A stretch of 64,000 nt of DNA from Lomentospora prolificans (taxonomy: Eukaryota > Ascomycota > Sordariomycetes > Microascales > Microascaceae): NCBI GenBank assembly GCA_029532625.1, contig JARFXM010000003.1:4836001-4900000 (forward strand). The letters are read 5' to 3'. Both the position numbers and the translations under genes were made by a program. Numbering within the stretch: the first letter of the stretch is position 1; the number at the start of each line of letters is the position of its first letter. The notes beneath the pieces are model-generated. The model had not been told where the DNA came from. It ran no database searches and saw only the letters and a program-made list of their open reading frames with translations. This document shows, in pieces, positions 61,250-64,000 of the stretch.

Positions 61250-64000
61250 GTTTCGTGACTATTATACAATTGCGGCTTGTTCTTTCCGGGTATCGGGGTA
61301 TATAAAACTAATGTGTTGGAAGAATCAAAGCTGCTCGTTAGGAACCCTATGGAATAGCTCGCGTTTCGCTACTCACAAAGAAAAGATTTCCAGAGAAGGA
61401 TTCAAGACTTGAAAGAGACAAGCATCTCAGGCACGCGATGCGGTTGGGGGCCAGATGCCCCTAATATACCCCTCGGCAACGCATGTCTTCCCTCCTCCCA
61501 CTTGCATTTCGTCAATTGTTTCTTCCTGTTCATGCTTGTTGAGCTTTAGGACTCATTGCATAGCTCTGACATGCTTTGCAGCAGCCACTCGCAGCTTAGC
61601 TTCAACGCCATCCCGCACAACCCATCATGGAGGGGCCACGAGCCAGCGCCGGTCTCGAGACTATGCGTTCATAATACCTCTGCCTTCAAATAGACAAACG
61701 GTCCGAATTCCTGTTGACGCTCGGAGGGCTGATCATAATTCACGAAACCTGCTGGCTCTCCGAAATCAGAGCAGGGTGATGGGGTGGCGTCTACAATTCA
61801 GAGACCCGGCCGGTCTACGAAGTGACCACAACAAGGAAACCAATCAGAGCATCCCAGATGTCGTTATTCGTGGGTTTATACATTGGGAATGCGGCTCGAA
61901 GACGTATACAAGGAGAAGATGATGTTGTAAGCTGTTGTGTGCGGACACATCTTTGCATATCGAGCGAGGCAGCTATGTCTCAGCGCGAGATTTATTTGTT
62001 TCCAGCGAAATGCAGCCAGGGGTCAAAGGTCGGGGATGAGATGGCGTCGAAGCCATGTATCCACAATTGTCTCTTCTCATCCCGTCCAGGAATTGTCACT
62101 TTGTGTACCTTGGGCGCGTGTACGTACTCTGTCCAGTCCTTGCACTGGTTTACGGTTGAAGGTGTCTAGCAGTGGTCTCGGCTGGTTGTAGCCAGCTAGC
62201 CACGGACGTCTTATCATCTCCCGTCACGGCTTGGTCCCGGCAGCAGCCGCAGCAACGGTCCAGTCGATCATCGACCAAACTGGCCAATGCAAGCACGGCG
62301 AAAGGGTGGTCCCTCCACACACCAAGACAATAAATGCCAGCGGTGAACCTAGTTGGTCCAGGGGTGTTTGCTTATTCGGGCCAGTGGTGCCCGACGGGCC
62401 GCTGCGTTTTAGTGGCCCAGAGCCTGACCAGCTGAACGTTGGCTGCAGCACCAAGTACCGAGCTAGCTGGCCATGGCGATGGCCAGAGAGTCCGGCCGCT
62501 GGCTGGCTATGGCAGGAAAGTTGTCAAGGGTCAGAAATGCTGGCCATGGTCCCCTGCGGTTTGGCTCGTGGGTCAGCCAATTCACGGTATTATCACCAAC
62601 GACCTATCGAGTCCATTGGGGAAGTCAACTGATTTTATCGAGTCGCTTATTGATGTTTCCCGCAGGCCTCACGGGCGTTCTCTGGGGGACAATGTAATAA
62701 CACGACTGCAAGGGAAACATGCCGTCTTTGGGGGATAGGGCCAGCCTCTAGAGTCCGCGCAGCTGGTGGCTTGTCTGTTCTTCTCGGATCCTCGGGGGTG
62801 AGGAAGCTTTCCAGCATTGGAATATGTCCCCTATCCGACGATCCCAAGACAACCCGGCGAGCTGAAGATCGTGAGCACTTCCCTGCTGTCGACCAATCTC
62901 TCGCGTTGAAGCATGTCTTCCCGGTTACTTCACTCTTGGTAGTGGACGGCCTGGGTCGCTCCCACTATTGCGTTCGGAGAAGGCTCGACATACTCCTCCG
63001 GGTCGAGCTTAGGACTCGAGACCCTTCATGTAGCATTTCAATATCTGTGGCTGTTCGAGCAGGTCATCTGTTCTCCACGACTGGAAGCCCTTACCCAATG
63101 AACCCCACGAACCAATGTTATGGATTCTCAATGCGGGGAGCGCTACGAAGTACTCCTCTCGTTTCTCTTGCAGGGCCTGTCAGCGGGTTGTGGAATGTAA
63201 CCCTCCCTTTCCATTTCCAACTCTTTGAGGGTCATGAGTCGTGACGCGAGGCCTGGTAATCCCTACAAGTACATCTGAGGCTGGCTGGCGGTAGCGGGGC
63301 AGCGGACGCCACCTTCTGAAGATCACTGGCCAGGCCAAGGCGGCTTCAGGTTCCCCGCTCCTGCAATGAAGGGCAGGATAGGACGGATACCATTTATTAT
63401 TCACTTGATTGAGCGACATGGACTCTTCGACTATTTTGCCAGCAGTCCAAGCCTGATATATCGATGCTGCTTGGGTGGTCCCCGAGTCTGTGATCAGAAG
63501 CGATGTGCTTCCTACTTCGTACTCCTCACCGCTTTGGAAGCGTAAGCTTTGTGATCGGCGCCGGTGATTGGCCAATGTGGAGATGGCGTCTTAAGAGAGC
63601 GTCAACTAAGAGAGCGTCAACTCCATCACTGCGAGGCAGGCTTCAGGAGATCAAAAGTGGATCTGGCAAGCCTAGGCGAACCCAGTCGCTCTTGGCCTCA
63701 ACGTTGGGAGACCAGAAGAGCTCGACTTGACTCCGGGAATATCTGCAAGACCAATTGGATATACTGTTACCTGATTCTGGTCTGGAAAAAAAAAAAAAAA
63801 AAGACTGCAGAGTGTCCTATTATTTAGCGACACTAGGGCAATCACATCCCTTGTGGACGAGGGAGCACGAACGGATCCATCATAACCTCCACTCAGGTCA
63901 CCCTGGTGCAGATTTGCCTATCAGACTCGTAACTTAGATACACTTTGGGCGAGACGAGATACCACACATACATGGATGGGATTGATTAGTGATATGTAAT
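61250..64000. other. Right flank, promoter of diol synthase and gene-poor DNA
   Basis: The first few hundred bases are the diol synthase promoter and leader. Beyond that no gene is supported. CCAGC/TAGCC-type motifs recur at about 62190-62201, 62461-62512 and 63279-63290. A 15-bp exact tandem duplication is at 63592-63621 and A17 at 63786-63802. A minus-strand frame at 63180-63575 (131 codons) has no motif. Confidence 0.5.
63592..63621. repeat. 15-bp tandem duplication
   Basis: TAAGAGAGCGTCAAC is repeated exactly twice, head to tail. Confidence 0.9.

Overview
The window looks like nuclear DNA of a filamentous ascomycete (Pezizomycotina, most likely a Sordariomycete). The genes are eukaryotic, with short introns (about 45-120 nt, mostly GTAAGT-like donors and CTAAC/CTGAC branch sequences), are spread over both strands without operons, and belong to families typical of moulds: a linoleate diol synthase, an ENA sodium ATPase, an AA9 polysaccharide monooxygenase, a hydrolase-NACHT NLR and an Mto1/ApsB microtubule organiser. 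The species cannot be named from sequence alone. I rebuilt the exon structures by hand from splice signals, reading-phase continuity and family motifs.

Layout. 3.8-5.7 kb (+): AMSH/Sst2-type JAMM deubiquitinase. 6.6-10.0 kb (-): five-exon NLR with an alpha/beta-hydrolase domain and a NACHT domain. 13.4-14.0 kb (+): four-exon Mrx7-like mitochondrial protein, too fragmented to show as a long ORF. 14.7-15.1 kb (-): small secreted protein made of two copies of a six-cysteine module. 17.3-21.0 kb (-): ENA-type cation ATPase. 24.0-25.3 kb (-): F-box protein. 26.1-28.3 kb: decayed gene remains on both strands. 31.6-32.2 kb (+): DUF1993 protein. 32.6-37.2 kb (-): Mto1/ApsB-like coiled-coil organiser. 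39.1-39.8 kb (-): four-helix MARVEL-like membrane protein. 41.5-42.6 kb (-): arginase. 45.1-46.3 kb (+): AA9 LPMO. 46.6-48.7 kb (-): 4-coumarate-CoA-ligase-like acyl-CoA synthetase. 50.4-52.4 kb (-): amino-acid permease. 57.4-61.2 kb (-): Ppo/linoleate diol synthase.

Functionally this is an ordinary mixed chromosome arm, not a biosynthetic cluster. Themes are endosomal ubiquitin control, ion and amino-acid transport, nitrogen release from arginine, lignocellulose oxidation, aromatic or fatty acid activation and oxylipin signalling. The least ordinary parts are the NLR, the duplicated-module secreted protein and the gene graveyard at 26-28 kb. Long intergenic tracts (3-6 kb) hold homopolymer runs, CA repeats and many copies of a short CCAGC/TAGCC-type motif, but no further gene that I can support. 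No tRNA, rRNA, CRISPR array or intact transposon was recognised.
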